A DNA stretch of 64,000 bases from Sclerodactyla briareus (Eukaryota > Echinodermata > Holothuroidea > Dendrochirotida > Sclerodactylidae): assembly GCA_026419785.1 (NCBI GenBank), contig JAODTK010005309.1, positions 124,001-188,000 on the forward strand. The letters are read 5' to 3'. Position numbers and translations under genes: made by a program. Positions 46,431 through 60,310 of the stretch are shown here, piece after piece; position 1 is the first letter of the stretch, and the number at the start of each line of letters is the position of its first letter. Below the pieces are notes generated by a model. It did not search any database, was not told where the DNA came from, and worked only from the letters and a program-made list of their open reading frames with translations.

Positions 46431-47433
46431 TATTTTTTTGCTATTAAAATAAAGAACAAATGAAAATTTTATGTTCACAAATGATGCTTCTGGATTTGTT
46501 TAATTTCGCGACAACTTGAACGAACTTAGCGATACTCGGTATCACCCAAAATGCTGCCGATAAAATGTACTGGGCGCTGGCGCTAAGGCCTATTCTAGTA
46601 TAGATTAGACACTGTGTCTTTCAACTCGCCCGGCTTTCGCGTATTAACATTACCCCTCCAGGTTGTTTTTATATTCATCAGTGGTGTAGCTCGCACTTTC
46701 ACAGTCACAGTCACAGTCTATGTCGCGGTTACAACACGTCCGTGCCGTAGGGGGAGTAGTACTAGTAGTAGCTTTAGCCTATAACCTTCGATGTTTGCTG
46801 GATTGCAAAGTGATTCATCGAGTCTTGAGCAAGACTACGCTAGGCCCGCCGTGCAATTCCATTCCCCAGTGCAGTGGCTGGAGTGCCGGCTGCCTATCGA
46901 GCTCGCGGCCATAGCCATCTACTTACTGAATGCACCTGCACTGCGAAGTGCACACATACGCACTACGGAAGCTCTGTGTACAAGCAGCGAATCCTGCACA
47001 GCGGCGCGCGGCACGTGTGACTTCACTCACTGAATCGCCCCCCTTAGGTCGTAGTAGAAGTTGCGAGATGAAATTCTGATCTCCAGTGGGCTAAAACTGT
47101 TCATACGGCCTGACCATTAAATACGAAGACTGTGGTCTGTCTGCAGATCGTGAATGTATTTTATATTCATATAAAATTGATACGGGGACTTTGCACAGTC
47201 CCTAGCTAAAAGTTACGTCGCACTGATTGAATTGCAATTTTGTATTAAAACCAGATTACCATAAACACATTTAGTACATCTGTCAAATTAGCCTGACTGA
47301 CTGATTCACTTATCACTGATGTGCGTGTTTTGGAACATGCGATGTTTTACGATATATATATATAACGTGGTTTACCAGCCAGGCGCTTCTAGTTTATGAT
47401 TGACTTTAGTCAAAGGAATCTATCAGTCATACA

Positions 47434-47448
47434 GTGTGTGTGTGTTGT

Positions 47449-47511
<63 letters not shown>

Positions 47512-47583
47512 TGGGTGACGCCTGGATTGTTAACACTATAACTCGAACCCACCTTGGTGGATCAAGCTCATACTTGGTATCAG
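47434..47583 (+). repeat. (GT)n microsatellite plus truncated ~306 bp repeat
   Basis: About 36 GT units are followed by GACGCCTGGATTGTTAACAC, TATAACTCGAACCCACC and GCTCATACTTGGTAT, the start of the ~306 bp repeat. It then stops abruptly at hAT-derived sequence. Confidence 0.8.
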
Positions 47584-47594
47584 TACCTGGCTTC

Positions 47595-47740
47595 TATTTC
47601 ACACTGGCTAGGAATGTGCTATCTGTTCCAGCTAGCAGTGCGCCAGTGGAAAGAATGTTTAGCCATGGGGTGGGGGATAATTCTTCACCCACACCGGGCC
47701 AAGTATCTCCAACAGATGCGGGATACTAGCATCCTTAGGC
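47595..47740 (+). pseudogene. hAT transposase C-terminal fragment
   Basis: One frame reads LARNVLSVPASSAPVERMFS followed by HG. The next frame continues IILHPHRAKYLQQMRDTSIL. PASSAPVERxFS...RPHRA is the hallmark of the hAT dimerisation domain. A one-base shift separates the halves and the rest of the transposase is absent, so this is a dead fragment. Confidence 0.8.
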
Positions 47741-48054
47741 TAGTACCTGCTGCCCTGTGCACTTATGAGAGTCATATGAAGAGTGGATTAATTTGATGGT
47801 ACAGTATACCTTTCACAAATCTCACAGCAGTGACCTTTTCACAACTGGCATTCATATTTTTTTTTCATTCTGAGTACTGACTTCAAAAAAATTGTTTGCA
47901 TATCAACTTGTGCTTGTTCAATCTCCATTTTCGGACTTCAAAAACCTTCTTTTCCTCATATATTAATTATATACTGCTTCGCTATGGGGAAGACAAACAA
48001 CATTATGTCTGTGTTGATATTTACAGGTAATTAAAAAAATTATGCTTTTTATTA

Positions 48055-48205
48055 TTGCCTCGGCCTCGGCCTCGGCCTCGAAGGTGTGTGGCCTCGGCCT
48101 CCGGCCTCGGCCTCGGCCTCGGCCTCGAGGTGCGCCTCGGCCTCGGCCTCGCCTCGAGAGTGCGGCCGATCGCCTCGGCCTCGGCCTCGAGTCAGCGGCC
48201 TCGAC
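48055..48205 (+). repeat. (GGCCTC)n hexanucleotide microsatellite
   Basis: Repeated CGGCCT hexamers are interrupted by CGAAGGTGTG, CGAGGTGCGC and similar text. In two frames this reads as poly Ala-Ser or Arg-Pro. The plus-strand ORFs here are artefacts. Confidence 0.85.
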
Positions 48206-48286
48206 TACAACCCTGGCAGAGGGCCCAAAAAAAAAAACAAACCTGCATGGATGAGCTTTGGAGATGACGTTCTATCCAGATAATTC

Positions 48287-48705
48287 CTAATCCGACCAAT
48301 GAACGGGCATTACAACCAATGTGCTGAATAGGTCGATCCATCGCCACATCTTGTCAAAACAGACACGAGAGTACGACCAGGAATCAGTGTAGTGTAGTAA
48401 TGCCGGCGCGCCGACGGGAAACGAGGGTGGGTTGGTGTTGGTCAGAACCGCAGAACGTAATGCATAGCTATGACTTGCCCTCGTGGATTTCAGTTTGCTG
48501 GCTGACATCCAATTTCGTATTTCTGACAAGCAGTTGTTCGAAGCGATGTATAGTGGCGTCGGCGGGTAACACATGTAGGTGAGTGATGGCGGCCGGGAAG
48601 ATGTCAGCAAGAGGCCCGATTGGTATGAGCTGAACAAAATCGGACCAAACAAGGCTCCCTGTGGCACGCCCCACGGTACCGCCTAAGTGGTGAGAGGTCA
48701 TGCCC
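48287..48705 (-). pseudogene. LINE reverse transcriptase remnant (L2/CR1-like)
   Basis: The minus strand reads GVPQGALFGPILFSSY, then in a shifted frame PLADIFPAAITHLHVLPADA, then back in frame CLSEIRNWMSASKL. This is the order GVPQGSVLGP, catalytic YADD box and CLxxIxxWM of non-LTR reverse transcriptases; the YADD box is degraded. SYLITRSHACNWA just upstream fits the stretch before GVPQG. There are several frameshifts and no endonuclease domain, so it is inactive. Confidence 0.75.
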
Positions 48706-51195
48706 AATTGCAAGCGTGCGAACGGGTAATCAGATACGACTCGATTCTTGCAGCAACCTCCCTACTCTGTGTGTCGGGAGTGACTGAAGGATTTTCGAGC
48801 AGCGTGGTGTGCCCAACCCAAATGTAACCTGGAATTCTGGGAGTGCTGCGGAGTGTGCTGTTGAAGTTATTGACGATGTACATCGGCCCTCCAACACTTC
48901 AACACGTGTATGGATGGATTATGGAGAGGGTTGCGGAAAGTACAACTGCGGAGTCTCACTCAGTGGAGTCGGAGATTCTCACTTGCGGATGATGCCGCGG
49001 AGTTTGTGGATCTTTGGTCGATGTACTTGGAATACTTCGAATAAGAAATATGTTGGGGCCTTGTGCCAAGGAATAAAACTGAATCCAGCTCTGTGGGGGA
49101 ATCTTGGACAGTGCTGCTGAATCTGTCCAAGTATTGGGCGAAAACGAGGAAGTCAGCAGGTACTTCGTCACCTCGGCAGTGTCGTAGTGATTCTGCCTCG
49201 TGCGGGCCCTGGATCAGTAGACAATCAGATTTGCATATGGAGTCATGAAGTCACTGGGCAGTGATATGTGGCGGTCGCGATATTTGAGCAAGGAGAACCG
49301 AGCTACACTGGTTTCGGCCTCTATTGTGCTTCAAATTCTAGCTATATACACGGAGGCTTTGACGTCCACTGTTTCAACTGAGACGCGATTGGATTCTCAT
49401 TTAAATACAACATTTCGTTCGCATCCATGGTCACGGATGGCAGGAATCGTGAATCGATGGCCCAGGGTTCTCGATGGGTGGGATGGTTAGGTCAGCTGCC
49501 CGATTCGCCGACCATCAATGCGCTTCTTTGAGCATATGGCGCCGCTTCTCGGACGATCCTGCCCACTTTGTCTGTGTGACAGGAACGGGGATGTTTGGGC
49601 TCCTGCAAGAGCACCCCGTCCGCTCATGGGTGGGTCAGCTTCCGGGTTAACCTCAGGGAGTTGAATGGGCCAGGAACCAGGCCTGGTCGCTCCCACGGCG
49701 GGCGATTGGAAGCGCTGGTTGGATGCGGCCGTATGACAGGACCAATGAGGCATGGGTGGGTGAGCGTGACTGAGTGTCTTACAGCATGCAAAACACCTGT
49801 CTACTACATACTGCACATGCCTGAGTGAACAAAACATGCACAGATGATATGTTGCGCTGCTTGCATGCGAGGACAAGGCAGGGCTATCCGCTTGTATAAA
49901 AATAATAACTGGCGTTCTCTTGCCCGGGAAAGATTTGTAAGGGAGGGGGATAAATCCGTGACACAGGCATTTTCTTGCCTGTCAGTCAGTCGTGAAATGC
50001 TAATAGAGGAAAGCTGTGGAGGACGTTAAGGACCACTGTAGCCCATCTGATGTGGTAGGTGCCACCCAATGAACGATCATATTCACTAAAACACTCGATC
50101 AAATTATTTATCCTCTATGTATACAGTCCTCTGTGAAGTGCTCATGGCGGTCACTACAGCTACCACCAACCTCGCGATTGGCTCGATCCTAACCCAAAGA
50201 TGAATTCAAACGCCAGAATAAGTTCCCGGGCTATTTCGTGATACGGCTGTTTCTGTCAGTTTCGTGCCTCTATCAGTGTCGTCTACGGGGATCGTAACAG
50301 ATTACTCCAGATAGACTCACGCATGCTCGCGGCGGTATGTTGATGACGTCAGTGGAGCGACGAGTCCGATCGCTAGCCTTCTGACATTGCTTCGTTGACA
50401 GGGAAACATCTACATCAGGTAATATAAGGACACAGCAATTTCAGTTCATACTTTCATTAGTATTGGGGGTTCGGTTAACGAGGATAGTGGTGTATTCTTA
50501 CTCATAGACCTATAACAATTATGTTGATACCTGTATGTAAACTAATACTTGCACTCAAGCACAATGCTTAACCGCGACTTCAAAACCACTAGGAATTCTG
50601 TTCACGAACATACCGACTATACCAATCAAATATAGAGTGGGTTAAAGAGGAAACATAAACAACACACTGGTACATGGAGTGCATCCCAATATGGACTCGA
50701 GTCCACACAGTATACTTCCCACCATGGGGACGTCCAGAAATATTCCCAAGGAAGAAGGGGGGGGGGGGGATATTGTATAGCGCCCAGTTTGCATCCGCGT
50801 CGCTACGAGATCAGCACGGGACCAAAGTAGACCGACACCAAGACCAGTATTCATCAAAATAGTCAGTAGTCAGATGCCATAGGCACATTATACACACCGC
50901 AAAGGGTTTCAAAGAGGTCAAAGTAGGTCACCAGATGTTATTCACCAAGACGAACAATACTTCCATGCCAACATTGCTTTGAAATGTTTCGTTAACACAG
51001 TATAGAAGGATGCCCTTATGGTGACTTCAATGACCTTGACTGACACCAAAAAATAATGGGTTCATTCTCACCTAGGTGCAACCAACATACTTAATAGGAA
51101 CTTAATAAATGCCTCATCATCATCTCTACGAGAGCAACCATGTGCCTAATTGAATTGATACCAGTTTGCGTCGTTAGATATCGTGAGGCAAGGGG
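48706..51195. other. No firm gene; probably further LINE-derived sequence
   Basis: The minus strand up to about 49170 may continue the LINE upstream of its reverse transcriptase but is too decayed to place. A Cys/His-rich minus frame (49487-49876) is not a recognised zinc finger. Confidence 0.3.
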
Positions 51196-51320
51196 TGTCA
51201 CACAAACTCATACACACACCACGCACACACACACCTGCGCGAACACACACCACAAAACACACACGCTCAACACACACTGCTCGCGCCAGCACGCAAACAC
51301 ACGCACACACACAGCAACAA
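51196..51320 (+). repeat. (CA)n-rich microsatellite
   Basis: Imperfect CACACA and ACACGC runs. The overlapping frames rich in His/Thr or Cys/Val are artefacts. Confidence 0.8.
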
Positions 51321-51719
51321 AAACCACGGACCAACAACCAACCAACCAACTATATTATGACTTTCATCAAATTTATTCTCTCTTTCAGTGTGACAATGGA
51401 TAGCGTCAGTACCACCATGTCGTTGGGGGATGGATTACCGCGATTTTCTACTTTTTGTGCTGGGAAACCCATCACCATAGAGTCATTGCAGGCACCAGCG
51501 TACGCCCTACTCTTAGGTTTGCTCCACGTATGCGTCCCGCTGTCGATCGGGACTATCTTCCGCTAAATCCTGTCGCCATTTTGGACAAGTTGGTGCGTTA
51601 CTGAGTGAGGCATTACCATACAGTCTGGTGCATCGAGTACAGCTTTGCCGATTATCATTATCTCCGATAGTCTTTGTAGATCCGAACGTTCCCCGTCTCT
51701 CTACATCCCGCCTGTAGGC

Positions 51720-51805
51720 GAAGAAGAGAGAAAGGGAGAGCGAGAGGGAGAGTGACAGAGAGGGGAGCGAGAGGTAGGGGGAGAAGGAAGGGGGCGGGAC
51801 GGGGA
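51720..51805 (+). repeat. GA-rich low-complexity tract
   Basis: GAAGAGAGAAAGGGAGAGCG-type purine run. Confidence 0.7.
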
Positions 51806-54800
51806 GAGACAAGATGCTAAAACTGGGCTCGGCACCCCGGCATGGTCTTCAAATCTGCCGAGGGAGTAAAGAAGAGCAGGGCGTTGATCCTTTATATTTT
51901 ACGATGTTTTAATTGGCCTTACAATTGCCACATTGAAGTTATTATGAGACAGGGGGGACACGCCACCCTCTGTAAATGATTTGAACATGGTATGCATGAC
52001 GTTGGATTCGGAATGGACTTTGATGGGTGGTTTAGGTCGTGCGTGTGTGTGCGTGTGCTGGAGTTGTGAGCGGGTTGTATTATCAAGAGCGCAGCGCCGG
52101 TGACGGGGGTCGTGACCCCCGCCGTGAAACGTTCAGGAGGACTCCATCACGTCTTCTCCACACTAAAATTGTCATTACTCTCTTTGGACCCACACCCCCA
52201 TTTGCTATGGACTCCCAAATTGCGTGCGAGGCATGGGCGTACGATCTGTTTTGAAAAGTGGGGGGGGACACACCGAATGTAATTGACCATCGAAGGCGGA
52301 GCGCCACCAGCGGTTTGCGCGAAGCGAACCAAGGAAATTTGTAGCTCTCGTACCCTCTAGATCGCCGGACACGGCACACTACAGGCGCGAAAGCACCATC
52401 TACATGTGTGATTGAGTAAAAGACAAAAAAAAAAAATGTATTGTGCAGAATAAGATGATTTACCGAAAATCAAACATGGTTACGTCTTATTACCTTTTCT
52501 TGGCGTTGTTTGAATGGGATCCAGGGGTCTCTACCGAACGGTCCCGGTGGGATCGAAAGGAAAGTATAGGCGGACGTACCATTCCAAATTTCGGGGGTCA
52601 GTCCGTCATCGGCCAGTACCATCAGTATAAGAAAGTCCCCAATTTCCATGATTTTTGCCCGAATTTATCTCAGAAAAAGAGGGGGGAGGAGGCAGTCAGC
52701 CCCCCCCTTCCAAGGCTATTAGCCATATTAGCATATTTACAAGCCTGGTGGAAATACGCCATTGCGCTGAAAACTTGGCCATTCGTGAAAATTCGGAAAC
52801 TATTAAAAAAACATGGGAATCCTTCGACTTCGACTGGGTCCGCACCTGGAATTAGGGACTGAAGCAATTTCAACGTGATTATTGTTTCAGTTAGATAAAA
52901 AATTTGATCAGTTAGACGATCATCAAAAGGATTATCACTGTTAACCACCGCACCACCGCTATAATAAAATGACCATGTGCACGGTAACGTTTCACGGGTC
53001 AGCAGATTGAGGCGCAGAACAACTTAGCCAGCCAAAAAAGGTTAGTGGATTTCATGCAGTGTATATGCAAACCAGACTGAATTCAGTTTATGATGGCGCC
53101 GCGGAAAGAAATCGTGTTTGAATATTCAATTAGGGAATTCTGGCCAAGATTCATAATTAAAAAAACTTTTCATTTTTACTATGCCGAAGTTCTTCCATTA
53201 TTCCTCCGAATTTGGGTATTTTCCCTTCGTGTTTCCTCTTAAATTTCCTGCAACACCGACCGTCATCGGATATTATGGGACTGATTTGCCCAGTTTGTTC
53301 TGTACGCATCCGGGATGTTAATACCATTTTCTTATTGGGGGCATAGATTGACATTGTCACCTAACTTGGGGTGGAAAATCCCTCACATGCCCGAGTTGTG
53401 GAGGTGGTTGCCAATTAGCGATATGAGGTTCGAAAGGAAAAAATTGCTGATGAGTTGGATAGGCGTACGGGCCTCTTCTAATTTAGGGCATGAATGTTAT
53501 GCCTAAAATAGAAACGACAGACAAAGCAGCTCGAGGGCGGAATCAATTGCATGTTTCTCGGGCGTTTTATTGAAATTCAGGCCAGTCAGCAGGACATTTG
53601 GGCATTTCATCACATTTTTGCATTTTTCTGACAAATTTCCCCGAATTATTGTCATGTTTTGCCAGAAAGGCTAACCTCGCTAAACTTTGCGCTCTGTAAG
53701 ATCTAGATATGTTTAACCTAGGTCGACAGCAGTGCCGTAGACATTTCGATATTTATAGGGCCCTGTGAGATGGGTCATTGAAAAGTGTTGGCTCTAGGTG
53801 CAAATCCATGCTCGAAAAAATGATTTTCTTGTGCCAAAATGTGCTAACCACCAGGAACAGTATATGTCATTCTCTTTTGGTATTGGTCTGATCTACCTGC
53901 ATGGACCACGGAATGGCCTCGGTTGAGTCTTAGGAAGTCAGACGGTAAGCCCATTTAGAAACCCAGGTATGAATTTCTGGCTGACCTCGTTAATCGTTTC
54001 TTTCGACGGAAATGTTGACTGAATATCACGAATTTGTTCGAATTGTGTTGAATTCATGAAGGTAGAATGGCACACAAAAGTCGAAAGGTGCTAGGTCGCA
54101 GGGAGTTCCTGTATAGCCTATGATTTTTAAGAAAAATGCTCCTCAGTTTTGCTAGAACAGCAGAATTTACCCTGGGTTTTTGCTAACATAAAATAGTCAT
54201 TCCGATATTAGCGCATTACAATGGTGAGGAAATTCTCGACGCGATCAATATGTTGCTGTCTCGTTCGGACAATGGCCAGGGACACGTATTGATTGTCCAA
54301 AATGGAGTGAGTGAATCGTATATATCGATGCCCTCAGCTGGCTGAACAATGCCATGGTCTAGGTATAATTAAGGACATTTTTAAGAAGTGTGAATCTCCC
54401 GTTCATTAAAAAAAACAAAATTTAGAATAGGTCTCAATTAGTTTCTGGGTGAGAAACTGGCATATAAAGCGTCATATCGCCAGAAATATGCCTTTCACAT
54501 GCATGCTCATGACACGATTATAAACAGAAGGAAAAGGTGCGTTCCGCGGCGTAGCGAGCAGAAATTTTGGAAATCAGGTTCAGAATGGAGGCTACTGTGG
54601 TCTTTGTGAGGCTGCTTTCTCAATATTGTTCATCGCACACAGCCACTTAACGAGAAACGTGGGTTGTAACAAGGGCACGTGTATTTTGGTCTTCATCGAG
54701 GATGAAAAAGTGGGGGGGGGGCACATTTGACATGATGCTCCCCACAATTCGAAAAGGGGGGATGGGGGATGGTGTCCCCCTGTCCCCTAGGATCGACGCC

Positions 54801-56660
54801 CATGGTTGCAGGCTGTGGGGCGTTGTAGCAACTGGTGTTGATCGTCATGGCAGATAAAACATTTCTTTTCAAAGCTGTATGACGAGTACATCCGTATTCC
54901 TCATTCTTGTTCAAATTTAGTTCGGACTCGCCTCCGGCCTAGCGGTTCGGTTACGATGATCATTCACATGTGCGCGATTAATAGGACCTCCTTGAGGGGT
55001 GCCAATCTGAAGGTGTAATACGCACTAGCCATAATGCCCGTCGTCAGTATCTCATTGGTATGGGAATGGGGGGGCGTCGGTAAGCAGAAACAGCGCTCCA
55101 GAAAAGCTTGGCGCATCATTGGTGAGTTGAGTTGACCTATCATTTCTTTTTCATTGGAAGTTGAAATGCCAAGGGCTGTCGTCGCGCGCCCTGCGAACTT
55201 TTTAGGCGTTTAGCGAAATAATTCTTAAAACGCTCTGAATCCGATGGGATCTTAAACTTGGTACACATGTCCGCTTAGTGAAATCTCGGTTGTGTAAGAA
55301 AGTGGGCATCACTGCAAGTATGCTGCCCTCTATTTTGCAGGGTTTCTGCAAAATACTGATTTAGCTGATTCTATGAAACCTTGGGGGGTGTGGACAAAAG
55401 TTAGTCCAGGACGGAGGTCAAAATTTGTGGAGTTTGTGCGTGTTTTCTTTACTTTTGACGGATTTGAACGAAATTGTTGGATGTGGACAACAGCTGGCCC
55501 TGAACAAAGGTTACCCCACAAGCACATAAACGTTTTCAAAGCCATGATTTTATCCTGGTTTAAAACGTCGTGTTCGTAGGGTAGGTCATGTCCAGCCACC
55601 GGAGTAAATGACATGAGTCAATGTGCTTTCTCTAGGATGAGTCCCAAAGGTAAAATCTGCGGGGTATTACACGGCGGCGTTCACCAGCCTCCGCATGTCT
55701 AGGTTTCAATTCAATTCTATCATCCTATGAGTAACGATATACCACACGTTGCTGCAATAGGAAATATAGCTAAGGGGCGAACAAAACCTGATGGCACGCG
55801 TTGCCAACTTTACCGTAAATAAGAGCGTGCGTTGGTTTGATTCTCATCGTATGTTCAAATAAATGGTAACCTGCATCGCTATATTACTTTACATTATTCA
55901 GTACTTCCTAAACCGAATCAAGTAAGTAGCATATATTTTATAACAATTAGATTCACCGATGGAGCGCATTATGGTATTTTAACATAATGCCTGAATTGAT
56001 TCCAGGGTTTGAGAAGAACGCCGATGTATATTTGATAGCCTAATTAAATAGGATGAGGAATATCAGCTGCATGCATCAAACAGATGCGCCGTGCCCAACC
56101 CAAGATGAAGATGAATGCAAAAAAATAAAAATAAAAATAAAAATATTAATATAAATAAAATTAAAAATATAAATTAAGAATTTAAAAAAGCTGTACTACT
56201 CCTATCGCCTAACCCAAGTCAAACACGGACCTACGTCTATCCGAAAATAGATACCTCACGATTGATTGATTTCACGGTTTCGGAAAGCCAATAAGGTATC
56301 ATCTTACGAACCCTGGCCCGTATGATCGTGATTGAGCACTGGCACTCGCTTCTCTTCTAGACTAGGCTAGATGCGTACCGAGGCAGGGGTGATGAAACCA
56401 ATCCCAACCTGCTCCAGGGGAACGCCCATTTTACATCCCACATCCGCAAGGACCTATCGGTGAACTCCACGCCCGACCACTTTCTTGGAGGAGCGACGGT
56501 TCAAGTGGTACTGGCACAGCCGACAGACAGACTTATTGCAAAAATATCCGTACGAAAACCCCACTAACCACGGGAATCCGCACTGTATACAGCGGACCCA
56601 TGAAGGAAGACAGACCTCCCCCACAACTACAAATACAGCTACATATGGACCAAGCGTCCG
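51806..56660. other. No gene recognised
   Basis: Scattered G tracts occur (52260, 52680, 54710), with a GACGGGGGTCGTGACCCCCG hairpin at about 52100-52120 and GCGCGAAGCG-type palindromes near 52317. ORFs up to 139 codons lack family signals. An A/T-rich run lies at 56118-56190. Confidence 0.4.
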
Positions 56661-56674
56661 GTGACTGTCTGTCA

Positions 56675-57350
56675 GGTGTGTGTGTGTACTGTAGTCGTGC
56701 GTGTGTGTGTGGTGTATGGTGTAACTGGCTTGTGTGAACAAACCACAACTGGATGGATGAGTAGGTCATACTTGGTATGTGGGTTTCCCCATGATGAATA
56801 CATAAGCTCTTTCGTGTTTTGGGGGTTCAGGTCGTAGGTCATCCTTAGGGAAATGTTCAAAGATAATTATAATTAATCATAGCTGAAAACCTGTGGACCA
56901 TAATGAGTCCAGAATAGCTCAGTCCGGTCAGCTGAAATTAGCATACTGCTTTCTATTAGCGAGAAAAAGCAGGGGTCAGGGTGTCCCGTTGGTAAAAAAT
57001 GGGGAAATATTATTTAAAACCCTGATTATTTGACCATTTTTTTAACTCGTGGACACAATAAAACTTGACCCAAACTGAAGGATTGAGCTATTATAAAACT
57101 TGGTGAGTTTCCCATGGTATATACATGAACCCTATTGTTTGCGTGTGGTCAGGTCAAGATCATTGAGGTCAGCAGAGGCCACAGTTGAAAACCTGGTGGA
57201 CACCCGATAAGTCCAGAACCTTGTCCTATCAGCTGCAGTCTGGTGTTTATCATCTCATTATCCCATTTGTTTTTGTATCTGGTCTTCAGGTGTTAGAAAT
57301 GAGTCAAGAAATTAATGAGCCTTTTGGCTTCCTGGTTCGTTTGAGGTCCT
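56675..57350 (+). repeat. TG-rich tract plus two units of the ~306 bp repeat
   Basis: GT runs (56675-56715) precede ACTGGCTTGTGTGAACAAAC, then CATACTTGGTATGTGGG and CATGATGAATACATAAG. A second unit begins near 57060 (AAAACTTGACCCAAACTG). It ends GAAATGAGTCAAGAAATTAA and CTTTTGGCTTCCTGGTT, the same 3' border as the 38 kb copy. Confidence 0.8.
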
Positions 57351-59940
57351 GATCCGAAGCAATATAATTCCCAGATTTCTGCCGGCATGGTGGTCCTAGC
57401 AGGGAGAGAGGTAAAACCTTAATGTATTGGGCCTGGTGTGTGTACTGTGCTCAATTTAATGTCCTCCCTCAACACTCACACGTCGTAAGTTATGAAATAG
57501 GGAATTGGATGGTTAGGTATCAAACCCAAGGTGGACGACGTTCGGTAGAGTGAAAGCATGTTAAATAAATGAAAATGAAATTCTCACCAAGCCAATGATG
57601 CATTTGAGGCAATGAGGGAGAAGTACATCCCCCGAATACGTCATTGGCCCCTTTTCTCTTTTCCAGCTTCAAAGAGTATATACATCACAATTCCTCCTTG
57701 CAGTTTTGCCAATGTATTTTTAGAAGAAGATTCACATTGTAGTTTAGAGTCCGTGAGATATCATCCGATTCTCAGTGTTTGGGCATTGGGATGACTTCCC
57801 CTTCTGACATCATGGTTTTTTGTCTTCTACCAAGGTATACCACAACACATGACGATCGCATCCTAGCGCTGAGCTCCCCTGGCTTAGATGGCCATTTGAT
57901 TTGGACGGACCTGGCGACGTTCCCCTCCCTCTACACCCTGTCGTTGGGGGCTATATGTGACTCGCCGAGTAAGGCTATATCTCCTCTGCTTCCCGCGATT
58001 GATCACGACTAGGATGAAGAAGGGTCACGTGATCCGTACTCGCTACAAGATAGATGCTTCGTGAGAGGACTTCCCTGAGCCGATAAGAAAGGATTATCGT
58101 AAACGAGGACGAGAAAACTCGATGAAACCGCCTCTGGGATGGTAGGGAGGGGAGGTTAAAGGTGATGTGAAAAACCATGAAATATGCGCATCGACTCCAT
58201 CACCATGCCGACTGTCACCGAAGAGTACACAAGTTAGCGGCTTGTATCTACTGAAGATGGAGGCTTCCATATAAAACTATGCAGGCAAGCATTAGCCATG
58301 CGACTGGACAGACGATCCCGATATTAACATGGTTTCTTGGCTTGAAAAGTATCTAATACTCTGAAGCGTCGCGAAGTACACCGATTAAGCTGTGCACCTT
58401 CCGGAAGGTATAATGTATGTTGAATGACAGGCTCGGTGGTACGTAGGGCCCACCCAGTTAGGGGCGTTGTGGTCTGAAGAGGTATTAGGCCATATGCTCA
58501 ACCTGTGAAGGTAATTAATACAATGAAGTTCTAGACGGTTGGTTTTACGGTATATGAGATAGTTATGCCCCGGAACCAGGTACTCCACCGAGAAGTTCGC
58601 GTTGTCGAAACGATCGAGAGGAGAGCCTACCAACGCGGTGGCTTCAGGTGGATTTGACAATGTTTGCTCATAAAATTACGATATAAATATCGATTATCGT
58701 ATTGTACCAAATGTGATTGGAGTAATTTTCATGTGACGTCATGCTCCTTCGACAGTCGATATCAAATGATATACTCCAGTTGACATTTACCAAAGAGGTA
58801 TACAATTAAGCTAACACTGGTGAGGGAATCAGTGAGACTCTTGTTGGACTGTGGAAGTGAACTTAATGAGAGAAACAGGGAAGTTTTGCTAATCCGCGTG
58901 GAGTATCGTAGTTTTGGCCAGCGATTATCTAACAGTGAGGTATTTGTCGAAGGTAGTACATCGTTTGTACACCACATTCGGGAGATAAAAACGAAAGCAC
59001 TCGTTGTTAAGATATGTCTAAATCTACAAAAGCTGATGGCTAGGATATATTTTTCTTGGAGTCAAAATCACCGTTGGGGGAGGGGGAGGGGGGGGGGGCT
59101 GGTTGAAATAAGTACTCAGTGAAGAGGGTATTGATCCAGTTGCTCCTCACTGACGATGCAGCGTCATGCAACTGGACCACCAAACTTGACAGATTACTTA
59201 TTAGCTTTGTACATTGATAAATGTCGTCACAGGGGCCTCTGCGCATAATGTTCACTTATATCATACCTAGAACGACATCGTGATTGTTATTAAATTGAAT
59301 AATTTGTATCGTGAGTTATTCATCAAACTACAGCGGATATACTGGCAGTGTTACCCGTATGTCAAAAATAAGAATAATTGAGAGACGAGTATGTTTACGT
59401 TCTGAAGACAATGATGACACTAATCGATCAGGTTAACAAATTATGAAAAAATAAATGAAATAGTAATGTATATATGTACAATGGTACACTATATGGTTTA
59501 GGTGTTGTTGTTGTAGCCGGGATTATTAGTCTCAACAAACATCTCAACTCACACATTGCAAAATGACCTCTCTTTGCCCTTTAGGTGAGAATTATGTTTT
59601 TTTCCTCCAACTATTATAGGAGATTAGGATATAATTTTTGTATAAGTTTTGAAAAAATGACAAATCGCACTGGTATTTAAAGTTGATAATTTGCCCTAGA
59701 GGTGCATACAGGGGAATTCCCCCCCCCCCCCCTCCGTCGAAGAAGCCCCCCTCGGCCCCCGAGACCAGAACCGGTTTCCCATTCGCCGGGGAGCCTGAGT
59801 AAGCTACACTGACTGCTGAACTACTGCAACAAACACGACGAGGTTGGAGTAAAAAAATATTCATTGGAATTTATTTTTTGTCTTCAAAGCTCTTTGCACG
59901 ATTCTCAAATTAGCGGGTTGTCCTTTCTAAAAACTGACAA
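57351..59940. other. No gene recognised
   Basis: A 100-codon plus frame (58820-59122) begins near LLLDCGSE, faintly like a retroelement protease active site, but nothing around it agrees. Poly-G at 59077 and poly-C at 59720. Confidence 0.35.
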
Positions 59941-59944
59941 ATGG

Positions 59945-60310
59945 AAACAATCCGAGTTTCAGTAATAATAATAGTAATAAGATACAGTAATCATAATAAT
60001 AATACTAATATTTATAATAATAAGATTTTTCAATCAAGCAAGCGATCCTCGGAAGCGTCCACATCATTACTAAGCAGATAAGAAGGGACTTGATTTTCAG
60101 AATCCGGTTAGGATTCCCGAGGTCAAGGCAAGATGGGAATCCAATGATGAGAGTTGTGGCAGAGAGAAGGATTGTAATGCTAATATAATAATATTATATA
60201 ATATTAAGAATAATAATGCTAGAAATAATTAAAACATAATAATAATAATTTAATCTATAATAATGATAATAAAATAATAAGGAATGCAAAATAACAATGA
60301 TAATGAAAAA
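59945..60310 (+). repeat. (AAT)n-rich microsatellite region
   Basis: Imperfect AATAATAAT runs in two blocks (59965-60030, 60178-60310), separated by about 150 bp of unique sequence. Confidence 0.8.

Noticed and set aside
49487-49876. Zinc-finger protein on the minus strand
   Set aside because: Cys/His spacing matches no known finger, and the region is GC-rich with overlapping frames.
58820-59122. Retroelement protease (LLDCGSE)
   Set aside because: A single short motif with no neighbouring retroelement domains.
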